Part shown: piece by piece, positions 25,301 to 37,300 of the stretch
Layout of the letters: every line of letters begins with the position of its first letter
Numbering within the stretch: position 1 is the stretch's first letter
NCBI GenBank assembly: GCA_965215045.1
Contig: OZ244031.1
Span: forward strand, 434,001-498,000
From: G965215045 sp965215045
GTDB lineage: Bacteria > Pseudomonadota > Gammaproteobacteria > JABABF01
Direction: 5' to 3'
DNA: 64,000 nucleotides
Position numbers and translations under genes: made by a program
The notes under the pieces: model-generated
Databases searched by the model: none
What the model saw: the letters and a program-made list of their open reading frames with translations, nothing else
Told to the model about the DNA's origin: nothing

Positions 25301-28300
25301 ATTGCCTGCCCGCCTCCACCCCCACCCTCACGCTCCGGCTCGTACCCCCCTCGTGCGTAACCCGCACATCCACCTCCACCGCCGATAATACGGGCGTACT
25401 GTTCAAAACCACCTCCACCGTCGCCTGCTCCCCGACCCCGAACAACTGCGGCGTGACTGTCAAACCGGTCACCGCATAATCGTTGCGCGGGATCTGCACT
25501 AGTGACAGCAACTGCGAATCGATCCTCGCACGCCCCCGCATCCGTGCTTCATACGTGACCGTGGTCTCACCCGGTAGGCGATACGTGGCCTCCGACCCCT
25601 CAAAAGCAGACAAGCCCAACCACACGGTCATCCTCTCCTCCGCCTTCCCGTCATCGAGCGCCACGACCTCTGCCCTCAACGCCGACATCAACGTCGCCTC
25701 CAACGCCCCCCTGCTGGCCTGCAGCAACCGCTCACCCGGTGCCCTCGTAAAATCCATCTGCTCAAAGAAGTTCAGCGAGGGTTGTAGCCCCAGTGCCCGC
25801 TCCAGCGGAGAAATCCCCTGCCCCTCGGGTATCTCGAACTCGACAGAAACACTGCCCTCCCAATCCAGGGCCCATACCTCATCCGGCATCAGTGGCGAGA
25901 GTGCCACAGACACGTGTGCCGTACTCCCCTCCGACAACACTTGCAGCACAAAACCCCCTGCATCCACCAAATTTATCCCCAGACGCAAACTCATAAATAC
26001 CCGCAACAACACATCCCGCGCACCGGCACCCACCGACAGCAAACTCCCATCCGCCAACTGCGCCACCGTTACCGTCAGGGTCCAAGGTGTGATTGTCAAA
26101 GTCGCCTCCGGCAGACCCATGCTGAAGCTCGCCGTCCCGCTGGTCTCGCCCGCAGCGATGCTGAAGGACTGCTCCACCAACCGACCTTCCCAGGTCGCAG
26201 TTACCGTGCCCGCCACCGCCTGGGGTGCAGGCACATCCAGGCGCAACTCCACCTCAAACGCTTCGTCCGCCCGCAACACAGTCGGTGCACTCAACGACAT
26301 CACCTCCAGCGACAGTTCTTCGACGATAATCGGGCCGAATGCTGACGCCGTTACTGTCGGCGTCCCCACGCCATCGGCAAAGGACACGCTGTCCGTGCTA
26401 ACCCGCAGGATGTACTCACCCGGTGCCAGCTGCCTAACCGTGCCGCGGGCGGTGCTGTCACCCGCCGCAATCACCAGTGGTACAGACGCCACCGTGCCAC
26501 CTGGCGTGCTCAACTCCACCTCCACACCCAGATCGCTGGAGGCCGAGCCATTCATCCCCACCTGGAATTCCAGCAGCGAACCCGCGTAAATCGGCCCGGT
26601 GTTCAAAACCCGCAAATCATCCAGCACATAGCCATTGCGCAAGATCTCAAAACTCAGGGTGCGCCTCACAAACACCCCGTCCACATCGATACTGGCCCGC
26701 AGTTGCACCATCTCCGTGTCCTCCGGCAGTCCATCCATCTCGTCCACCGCCCGCACGTCCACCGTAATCAAAGGCGTCCCTGTACCCAGAAAGATCCCGT
26801 TCGGCCCCGCCTCGAGACGGTAAGCTCCATTCCCCAGCAGGGGGGGCAACTCGCTCGCCCGCCCGGCCGGCAAAACCTCCACATGCAGCCGGTAACCCAC
26901 CCCCGGCAGGGAATTCTCCGCCTCGAGCTCCACCGTGCTCGTCGAACCCCCCTCCTGCAAAGTCAGGGAACCCGAAATCAATTCCATGCGCAATGCCAGC
27001 GGACCCAGCACACTCAGCGGCACATCCCGCGCACTGGCACCCACCGCAAGCGGCATGCCGTCCGCCAACTGCGCCACCGTCACCGTCAGGGTCCAATTCC
27101 CCGCCACCGGCAGACCACTGGCAAAGTTCGCCGTCCCGCTGGTCTCATCCGCAGCGATGCTGAAAGGCTGCTCCACATCATCCTGACCGGCCAGGGTCGC
27201 GGTAACCGTGCCCGCCACCGCCTGGGACGCGGGCACATCCAGCCCCACCCGCACCTCAAACCCTTCGTCCACCCGCACCGCAGCCGGTGCGCTCAATGAC
27301 ACCACCTGCGGCAGCACCAGCTCTTCGGCGATCATCAGCTCGACCGCCCGTGCCGTCACGGTCGGCGTCCCCACGCCATCGGCAAAGGACACGCTCCCCG
27401 TGACCACCCGCAGGGTGTACTCACCCGGCAGTGGCGGCGTTACCATATCGCGGGCGGTGCTGTCGCCCGCCGCAATCACCAGCGGCACAGACGCCACCGT
27501 GCCACCCGGTGTGCTCAATTCCACCTCCACGTTCAGATCACTGGAGGCCAAGCCGTTCATCCCCACTTGGAATTCCAGCGGCAAACTCGCGTAAATCGAA
27601 CTCGGGTTCAAAACCTGCAAATCATCCAGCACATAACCATTGCGCAAGATCTCAAAACTCAGGGTGCGCCTCACAAACACCCCGTCCACATCGATACTCG
27701 CTTGCAACTGCACCACCTCCGTGTCCTCCGGCAGTCCATCGCCCTCGTCCACCGCCATCACGGCCACCGTGGCCACAGGCGTATTTCCACCCAGGAATAG
27801 CCCCACCGCCCCTTCTTCGAAAGTGTAGACGGAACCGAAAGCATTCGCCTCCAGGGTGTCCAACTCGCCCAGCTGCCCGGCCGGCAAAACCTCCACGTGC
27901 AGCCGGTAACCCACCTCCGGCAGGGAATTCTCCGCCTCGAGCTCCACCGTGCTCGGTGCTCCACCCTCCGCCAAAGTCAGGGAACCCGAAACCAGTTCCA
28001 TGCGCAATGCTAGCGGGCCCAGCACGCTCAGCGACACATCCCGCGCACCGGCACCCACCGCAAGCGGCATGCCGTCCGCCAACTGCGCCACCTTCACCGT
28101 CAGGGTCCAATTCCCCGCCACCGGCAGACCGCTGGCAAAGTTCGCCGTCCCGGTCGTCTCGTCCACAGCAATACTGAAGGGCTGCTCCACATCCGTCTGA
28201 TCAGCCATGGTCGCAGTAACCGTGCCCGCCACCGCCTGGGAGCCGGGCACATCCAGCCCCACCCGCACCTCAAATGCCGTGGCCACCCGCACCGCAGCCG

Positions 28301-31300
28301 GTGCGCTCAACGACACCACCTGCGGCAGCACCTCGGCGATCATCAGCTCGACCGCCCGCGCCGTCACGGTCGGCGTCCCCACGCCATCGGCAAAGAACAC
28401 GCTCCCCGTGGCTACCCGCAGGGTGTACTCACCCGGCAGTGGCGGCGTTACCATGCCGCGGGCGGTGCTGTCACCCGCCGCAATCGCCAGCGGCACAGAC
28501 GCCACCGTGCCACCCGGTGTGCTCAATTCCACCTCCACGTTCAGATCACTGGAGGCCAAGCCGTTCATCCCCACTTGGAATTCCAGCGGCAAACTCGCGT
28601 AAATCGAACTCGGGTTCAAAACCTGCAAATCATCCAGCACATAACCATTGCGCAAGATCTCAAAACTCAGGGTGCGCCTCACAAACACCCCGTCCACATC
28701 GATACTCGCTTGCAACTGCACCACCTCCGTGTCCTCCGGCAGTCCATCGCCCTCGTCCACCGCCATCACGGCCACCGTGGCCACAGGCGTATTTCCACCC
28801 AGGAATAGCCCCACCGCCCCCTCTTCGAAAGTGTAGACGGAACCGAAAGCATTCGCCTCCAGGGTGTCCAACTCGCCCAGCTGCCCGGCCGGCAAAACCT
28901 CCACGTGCAGCCGGTAACCCACCTCCGGCAGGGAATTCTCCGCCTCGAGCTCCACCGTGCTCGGTGCTCCACCCTCCGCCAAAGTCAGGGAACCCGAAAC
29001 CAGTTCCATGCGCAATGCCAGCGGACCCAGCACGCTCAACGACACATCCCGCGCCGCATCCGCAATTGCCAGTGCTATCCCCTGCAGGGGTGCCACCGTT
29101 ACCGTCAGGGTCCAATTCCCCGCCACCGGCAGACCGCTGGCAAAGTTCGCCGTCCCGCTGGTCTCGTCCACAGCAATACTGAAGGGCTGCTCCACATCCG
29201 TCTGATCAGCCATGGTCGCAGTAACCGTGCCCGCCACCGCCTGGGAGCCGGGCACATCCAGCCCCACCCGCACCTCAAATGCCGTGGCCACCCGCACCGC
29301 AGCCGGTGCGCTCAACGACACCACCTGCGGCAGCACCTCGGCGATCATCAGCTCGACCGCCCGCGCCGTCACGGTCGGCGTCCCCACGCCATCGGCAAAG
29401 AACACGCTCCCCGTGGTAACCCGCAGGGTGTACTCACCCGGCTGCGGCGGCCTAACCGTGCCGCGGGCGGTGCTGTCACCCACCGCAATCACCAGTGGCA
29501 CAGATGCCACTGTGCCATTCGGCGTGCTCAACTCCACCGCCACGCTCAGATCGCTGGAGGCCGAGCCATTCATCCCCACCTGGAATTCCAGCAGCGAACC
29601 CGCGTAAATCGGCCCGGTGTTCAAAACCCGCAAATCATCCAGCACATAGCCATTGCGCAAGATCTCAAAACTCAGGGTGCGAGTCACAAACACCCCGTCC
29701 ACATCGATACTCGCCTGCAACTGCACCACCTCCGTGTCCTCCGGCAGTCCATCCATCTCGTCCACCGCCATCACGTCCACCGTAACATCAAGCGTCCCTA
29801 TACCCAGGAACAGCCCTGCCGCCCCCTCCTCGAAAGTGTAGATGTTGGCACCGATATGCACTTCCAGGGTGTCCAATTCGCTCAGCTGCCCGGCCGGCAA
29901 AACCTCCAAGTGCAGCCGGTAACCCGCATCCGGCTGGGGGTCCGCAAATCGGGCGGTAACCACGCTCGCCGCTCCCCCCTCCTGCAGCTGCAGGGAACCC
30001 GAGGTCAATTCGAGGATGAACTCCAGCACCTGCACCTGGATATCCCGTGCCGCTTCCGCAATATCCAGCATCTCCGAAGTACCCTCGACAACCGCCTCCG
30101 TAACCGACAAGGTCCAGGTCCCGGGGGTCGGCAACTGGAAGTCACGGCTGGCCCGCATGGAATTCACGGGAATGCTCAAGGCAAAATCTATGCTGGCAGC
30201 CGGTGCCAAGGGAGTCGCCCTTACCACCACGGACACCGTCGCCGGCGCAGCGACACTCAATACCACTGTCAGCTCCCGGTCCAGTCCCGCCGTCTTCGGC
30301 AGCGGCGACACCTCCAGGGCACTGATCAACACCAGGACCGGACGCTCCTGTGCAGTGACATCCTGCGGCGTCGCCGTAACGGTCGGCGTCCCCACACCAT
30401 CGGCAAAGGACACGCTCCCCGTGACCACCCGCAGGGTGTACTCACCCGGCAGTGGCGGCGTTACCATATCGCGGGCGGTGCTGTCGCCCGCCGCAATCAC
30501 CAGTGGCACAGACGCCACCGTGCCACCCGGTGTGCTCAATTCCACCTCCACGTTCAGGTTGCTGGAGGCCGAGCCGTTCATCCCCAGCTCGAATGCGAGC
30601 GGCACGCCCGCATAAATCGGCCCCGGGCTCAAAAGCTGCAAATCGTCCAGCACATAGCCGTTGCGCAAGATCTCAAAACTCAGGGTGCGCGTCACAAACA
30701 CCCCGTCCACATCGATACTCGCCTGCAGCTGCACCACCTCGGTGTCCTCCGGCAGTCCATCGCCCTCATCCACCGCCATCACGGCCACCGTGGCCACAGG
30801 TGTATTTCCACCCAAGAATAGCCCCACCGCCCCCTCTTCGAAAGTGTAGACTGAACCGAAAGCATTCGCCTCCAGGGTGTCCAACTCGCTCAGCTGCCCG
30901 GCCGGCAAAACCTCCACGTGCAGCCGGTAACCCATCTCCAGCGGGGAATTCTCCACCTCGAGCTCCACCACGCTCGGTGCTCCACCCTCCGCCAAAGTCA
31001 GGGAACCCGAAACCAGTTCCATGCGCAACGCCAGCGGGCCCAGCACGCTCAGCGGCACATCTCGTGCCGCATCCGCAATTGCCAGTGCTATCCCCCGCAG
31101 GGTCGCCACCGTCACCGTCAAGGTCCAATTCCCCGCCACCGGCAGACCGCCGGCAAAGTGCGCCGTCCCCTCCGACTCGCCGGGCAGTACCCGCAAAACC
31201 GTCTCCTCCACCTCCAGGCCCAGAACCGCCCGCACCGTCCCCACCACCGTCGACGGCGCTAACACGTCCAGGGCCACGGTCGCCGTAAATTGCTCGCCTA

Positions 31301-34300
31301 CTGGCACTGCAGCCTGGTCCGGGCTCAGACTCAGAACCACGGGCGGCGGCAATACCGTCAATCCAACCGGCGAAATTCCGGCAAAGTCCGGCCCCCGCTG
31401 GTCGCCACCCGAACCCCCGGCAAATACCGCATCCTGCACGAACACCCTGTATGTGCCCGCAACATCCGTCGGCAGCGGGGCCGAACCCCGGTCCATGCCC
31501 ACCGCAATCCGCACCGTGCTCGCCCGCAACTCGCCCGTCCCTTCATGCTCCAAGCCCACCCGGATATCCGCACCCAGTGCCGCCTCCGGTACCGGCGCAT
31601 TCAATTCCACCTCCACCCGCAGAGCAGTGCCCGCACGCAACTCCGATGCCGACAGGCCCAAACGGCTCAGTGCATAATCATTGCGCGCAAGCTCCACGAC
31701 CAGGCGGCCCGTAATCGGGGACAGGTTTTGTGCAAGACGCTGAGCGGAGTTGCCGGATGCACTCAAAACAATGGGTTCCCGTGGCTCGGGCAGATCATCA
31801 TCCAGCACCCGCAGCTCGACACTGGCCACCGTGCGCCCGGGAGTCGATAAGCTAACGGTATCGCTAAGAAATTCCAGCTCCATCCCGTGCGGCGACAGCA
31901 CACTCAACCCCACCATCAGCTCCTCGCCCGGCTCCAGACCCACCGCACGCACCGTCAAGCGCGCCGTGCTCCCCTCCCGCAACTCTTCCCGGTCCAGGGA
32001 CATCGACAAGAACAACGCCTCCACTGCCAGGTCCAGCTGCAGGGGCTGCAGCAAGGGCAGCACACGCTGATCCCCCGGCCGGGGGGCCGTAAATGTCGCC
32101 TTCGTCAAACGCAGCACATACTGCCCCGCCTCCGGCAACATCAACTCCGCATCCCCGAAACGCATCCCCGGCGGAATCCGCACCGTGATGACCACCCGCG
32201 TCGTCAACTCCCCGTCCCGCAACACCTCCACTTCCGCCAACGCCTCCAGACCCGCCGCCTCGTTCAATCCCACTCGCAAACGCAGCGCATCCCCGGTCAG
32301 CACCTGGTCCGACGATGCCGTCATCGTGCTCACCGCATACCCGTGACGACCCAACCAGGCAAAACCGTGCCGCGCCAAAGGCTGATACCACGGCTCTATG
32401 CCACCGCCGATAAACTGTGGATTAATCGCCAATTCACCGTCCTCATCCAGTATGAACTTGGAACCCCGGTCAGCCACCGTCAACGCAAACAACACCCCCT
32501 GGCGCGTCTCCGGACTCAGGGCATCCGGCAATACCCGCACACCGCCCACCACCCTGCGCTGCGTCGCTTCAGCCAAAAACACCACCCCCTCCCGCAACTC
32601 CACCCCCGCCTGCTGCTCCACCTGCTGGTTATCCAAAACCAACCCCGCCTCGCTCAACACCACCAGCCCCTCCTCCCGGCTCTCCACCGCCGGCGAACCC
32701 CGTCCCGCATCCACCCCGCCCACATGCAACCACTGCTCCCCGTCCAGGCGCACCACCCCCTGCTCCAGCGCTCCCAACCCGAAACCATCTTCCGCACCAT
32801 CCCCAACCCCCACACGGGAAATCCCCACCCCCATCCTCTGACCCGGCGGCCACACCCTCTGGGACACATCAGGAAACCCGCGCCTCACCGGCGACACACC
32901 CGCCGTCAAACTCAACTCCACACCCTCCGGCGCACCGCCACCCTGCGAAACCCTCAAGACCAGATGCGGCACACGGTGGATATACACCGCACCCGCACCC
33001 GGTGCCTCCCGGTCATAAAACACTCCGCCACCATAACTGTCTGGACCCCCCGACTCCCCCGGAGCACCCACCAGCAACTGACCCGCATCCACCGCCAGGG
33101 AAATGCCAAACCAATTCTCCGCCCCGGGATTCTCCGCCCTCACCCGCAACGCCTGCCACCAGGCACCACTGGACTCCTCGCGCCGGAATACATACGCCGA
33201 ACCACTCTCCCGCAAATCCGCAAACCCCCCATCCGCAAACCCATACCCCTCCTGCGGGGCACCCACCGCCAGCACATCCCCGTCCAGGGACACCGAAAAC
33301 CCGAAAGCATTGCGCTGCGACACCCCGCCGACCGCAGTCCGGTCCAACCACGGACTGTAAAACATCTCCCCGCTCAACTCCCCCGAAGACAACTCCGCCG
33401 ACAGACGCCACTGCCCATCCCCACCCCGCTCCCACACATACACCCGACCCGACGCCTGCCCGGTCGCCGTCGACGGCGCACCCACCGCCAGCACATCCCC
33501 CTCCAGGGCCAGCATCGCCGAAAGCGGTGCACCCCCGGAATCCGACACCCCCTCCAGGGACACACGATTCATCAGCGGAGCACTCCCCCTGCCCGCAGGA
33601 CGCACCCGCAACAGGGAACCCGCCACCCACGTCCCCGTCGAATCCCGCTCAAACATCTGCACCGCACCGCCCAGCACATCCCCCTGGGCCGGCACCCCCG
33701 GCATACCCACCGCCAGACGACCCCCGGCATCGTCCAGGGCCAGGTGCGCCCCAAAACCCATGCCCCCCTGACCCGAACCCGGCAACAGACGCTGCTCCAA
33801 AACCCACGTCCGGTCACTGCCCCGATGAAATACATACACCACCTCCCCCTCCGCACGCCGGGCACTCACCGCCAAGCGCGCACCATCCAAGGACAACACC
33901 GTGCCAAACTCCTGCAACCCCGCTCTCTCCTCCTCCGTCAGCACACCCGTCAATTGCGCCTCCTGCCGCCAGCGGGAACCATCCCGCCGCCAGACAAACG
34001 CAGTACCCGCAGGCTCCGGTGCCTCCGGATTGCCGCTCACCCCCGCCGCCAACAACTGACCTGAAACCGCCGGCCATACCTGCGTGTCCGGATGATTCAC
34101 CCAAGAGTCAGTGTTGTTTAATACGTTCCCTCTATTGAACCAACCCTCCTCATCAACAGTATAAGCATACAAAAATCTCGTCTGCGTGGTATACCCCCCC
34201 GCCACCGCCAGAATGCCACTCTCCCCATCCAGGGCCAGCCGCCAGCCAAAAGAATGACCGGCCCATACATCCCCGGATTTCAAATAATACAAAGCCTCTT

Positions 34301-37300
34301 CCCTCACCCCCCCGACTAACTTGACAGTCCCCGGCGACGCCCGCAGCAACAGCTCCACCTGGTCGCCCTCCTCCCATTCCCTGAAACGGGCACTGTTGAG
34401 CCGAATAAACCATCCTCCGCTTATATAAGGAGCAGGTCGGTGATTGATGTTCCTGGAGACAAGTTTCAAACTCACATAGGGATTAATCTCTGCACTCTCT
34501 TCACCCTCCCCTATATCCACCTCTCTACCCAAGTGATCAAAAACCAATTCATCGGACCGATGGTAACTGGACCTGTGATAGTCATACGCCCCCACCTGCA
34601 CCCGTGCCGCCCCCGGTGCCGGCGCATTCAAACCCACCCGAAACCTCACACGTAAATTCGCATACCTGATGATGGGAAGCCACGGCCGGGTTCGAACCAA
34701 AAGCACATCGTCCTCATCCGCCACACGCTCTGACAAAATTACCAGCTCGGACACCGCATAATCATTGCGCCCCAACACCACCGAAGTCCGACCCCATTCC
34801 GCTCCACCATCCATCGCGTACGCCAGGATCTCCACCCCCTGGCGCGGCTCCGGCTTCTCATCATCCACCGCCTGCACCCGCACCACCACCGCCGTGTCCC
34901 CATTCAAGGTAAAGGTCGACGGCGAAAATACCAATTGCCCGGTCGACGAAGCCGCCAGCAACCCCCGCACTTCCTGACCCGGCATCAGGTTCAAGGCCCG
35001 CACCGTCAGCAGGGCCGTCTCCCCTTCCCGCAACACTTCACGGTCCAGACTCAAGGACGCCTCTACCCGCATCACCACCTCCACCTGCTGCTCCAGGCTC
35101 CGATCCTCCAACTCCACCTGGTCCCCCTCCTCCCCCGCATCCGCAAACATCGCCTCCACCACCGACGCCCGGTACGAACCCGGCTCGGACAACTGCAACT
35201 GCGCTGTGCCCGATTGCCTGCCCGCCTCCACCCCCACCCTCACGCTCCGGCTCGTACCCCCCTCGTGCGTAACCCGCACATCCACCTCCACCGCCGATAA
35301 TACGGGCGTACTGTTCAAAACCACCTCCACCGTCGCCTGCTCCCCGACCCCGAACAACTGCGGCGTGACTGTCAAACCGGTCACCGCATAATCGTTGCGC
35401 GGGATCTGCACTAGTGACAGCAACTGCGAATCGATCCTCGCACGCCCCCGCATCCGTGCTTCATACGTGACCGTGGTCTCACCCGGTAGGCGATACGTGG
35501 CCTCCGACCCCTCAAAAGCAGACAAGCCCAACCACACGGTCATCCTCTCCTCCGCCTTCCCGTCATCGAGCGCCACGACCTCTGCCCTCAACGCCGACAT
35601 CAACGTCGCCTCCAACGCCCCCCTGCTGGCCTGCAGCAACCGCTCACCCGGTGCCCTCGTAAAATCCATCTGCTCAAAGAAGTTCAGCGAGGGTTGTAGC
35701 CCCAGTGCCCGCTCCAGCGGAGAAATCCCCTGCCCCTCGGGTATCTCGAACTCGACAGAAACACTGCCCTCCCAATCCAGGGCCCATACCTCATCCGGCA
35801 TCAGTGGCGAGAGTGCCACAGACACGTGTGCCGTACTCCCCTCCGACAACACTTGCAGCACAAAACCCCCTGCATCCACCAAATTTATCCCCAGACGCAA
35901 ACTCATAAATACCCGCAACAACACATCCCGCGCACCGGCACCCACCGACAGCAAACTCCCATCCGCCAACTGCGCCACCGTTACCGTCAGGGTCCAAGGT
36001 GTGATTGTCAAAGTCGCCTCCGGCAGACCCATGCTGAAGCTCGCCGTCCCGCTGGTCTCGCCCGCAGCGATGCTGAAGGACTGCTCCACCAACCGACCTT
36101 CCCAGGTCGCAGTTACCGTGCCCGCCACCGCCTGGGGTGCAGGCACATCCAGGCGCAACTCCACCTCAAACGCTTCGTCCGCCCGCAACACAGCCGGTGC
36201 ATTCAAGGACATCACATGCAGCGGTACCAGTGCCTCTTCGACGATAATCGGGCCGAACGCCTGTGCCGGCAATGCAAGTTGCAGCTGGTCTCCTGTCTCA
36301 CCGGAGGCGAACTGCGCTTGGCTGATGCGCAGCGTATACACGCCCGCAGACGGCAGGCGGAGGGTTAGCTTGATGGTGCTGTAACCGGGCAGGAGCTCTG
36401 CCTGCAGCGGAGAAAGTTCTGAATCCGGGCCGGCACCGCCGTCAATTGCAAGGCTCAGGTTCACGGTGGATGGTGCCGGCTGCAAATCATCCGCAGATGC
36501 CACACTGCCCAGGCGCACTTCCACCTCCAGTGCATCCCCCGCACGCACCGGGTCGGATGGCCCCCCCAGGTACAGCGCGTAATCCTCCCGCGGGACCGTC
36601 AGGGTGACACTGGCGTCGCCAAACTCCACGTCCTCCTCCAGGATGTCTGGCGATGGGGCTGAACCCACTCCCCCCGACAAGGGTGCTGCCTCAACGACGG
36701 TGAGCCCCAGGATTTCGCGCGGCTCGGCCAGTTGATCCTGGAGGACCGGTATCCGCAACTGCCCGCGCGGATTGTTCGCCCTCAAGTGCAGGTCCTCAAA
36801 CAGCATGGCAAAAACATCGGAGGGCAGGTCAGTTCCGTCTCCCCCTATGTCGCTCCCGGGCACCGATTCAAGGCGGGTCTTGAGTGTCAGCTCCAAGTTC
36901 TCCGCCTCCAGGTTCAGGAATGCCGTCTCGCCCTCTCGCACCAGTGCCCGGTCGAATTCCGCCCGCAGGATAATCGGCAGCCCCATGATGGTAAATTGCG
37001 CCTCCGGTGCGGTTGTATCCAGCCGCTCCTGGTCCACCGCATCACCCGTGTACACCCCGGATTGGAATTGCGCCCGCACGCTCAAGGTCCAGGTGCCCGG
37101 CCGGGACAGGCGCGCCGAAAGTTCCGCCCGCAGGGCACCGGGGGGAACCTCACCCCCGTCCCAGGAGCGCATCTCGCCATCGGCACGGCTGGCTTCCAAG
37201 GTCCAGGTTGCGGTAACCGGCAGGCCCGCATTGAAGTTCACGACGGCGATGAAGTCCTGCCCCAACGACAGGCCCGCTCCGCCCGGCAACGGGGTGTGGC

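Larger units (their letters stand above)
21727..26339 (-). repeat. Large duplicated segment, copy A (holds FG-GAP propeller 3)
   Basis: This is the C-terminal-side partner of 31639-36251, at 9,912 bp spacing. Content in N-to-C order: a Calx-beta half rich in A-E-G-S-T-A-H-V, a module with E-E-R-M-T-V-W in place of P-E-P-R-E (25.65 kb), a standard module (K-P-E-P-R-R at 24.94 kb), the AT-richer Ig-like half, propeller 3, the post-propeller domain, and a module ending D-D-L-P-E-P-R-E (21.88 kb). Patches that differ from copy B include 22640-22675 and 24890-24945. The two copies bracket the 1 kb array, so the array and one copy may have arisen in the same expansion. Confidence 0.95.
31639..36251 (-). 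repeat. Large duplicated segment, copy B (holds FG-GAP propeller 2)
   Basis: It aligns base for base with 21727-26339 at a constant spacing of 9,912 bp, with only scattered differences over about 4.55 kb; similarity fades over the last 60 bp near 36.19-36.25 kb. It includes two and a half modules, the AT-richer Ig-like insert at 34.36-34.76 kb, an entire propeller, the post-propeller domain and one more module. Differences cluster, for example at 32550-32585 and 34795-34850, where short patches differ strongly while flanks are identical. That pattern fits local gene conversion after duplication. No transposase or inverted repeats flank it. Confidence 0.95.

Noticed and set aside
26629..30655. 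A CRISPR array or non-coding satellite
   Set aside because: The units are 1,005-1,008 bp, coding throughout, and lack short spacers; repeat lengths are multiples of three.
21727..36251. Composite transposon or insertion sequence pair as origin of the 4.55 kb direct repeats
   Set aside because: No transposase-like sequence, terminal inverted repeats or target-site duplications were seen, and the repeats are themselves in-frame parts of the giant protein.
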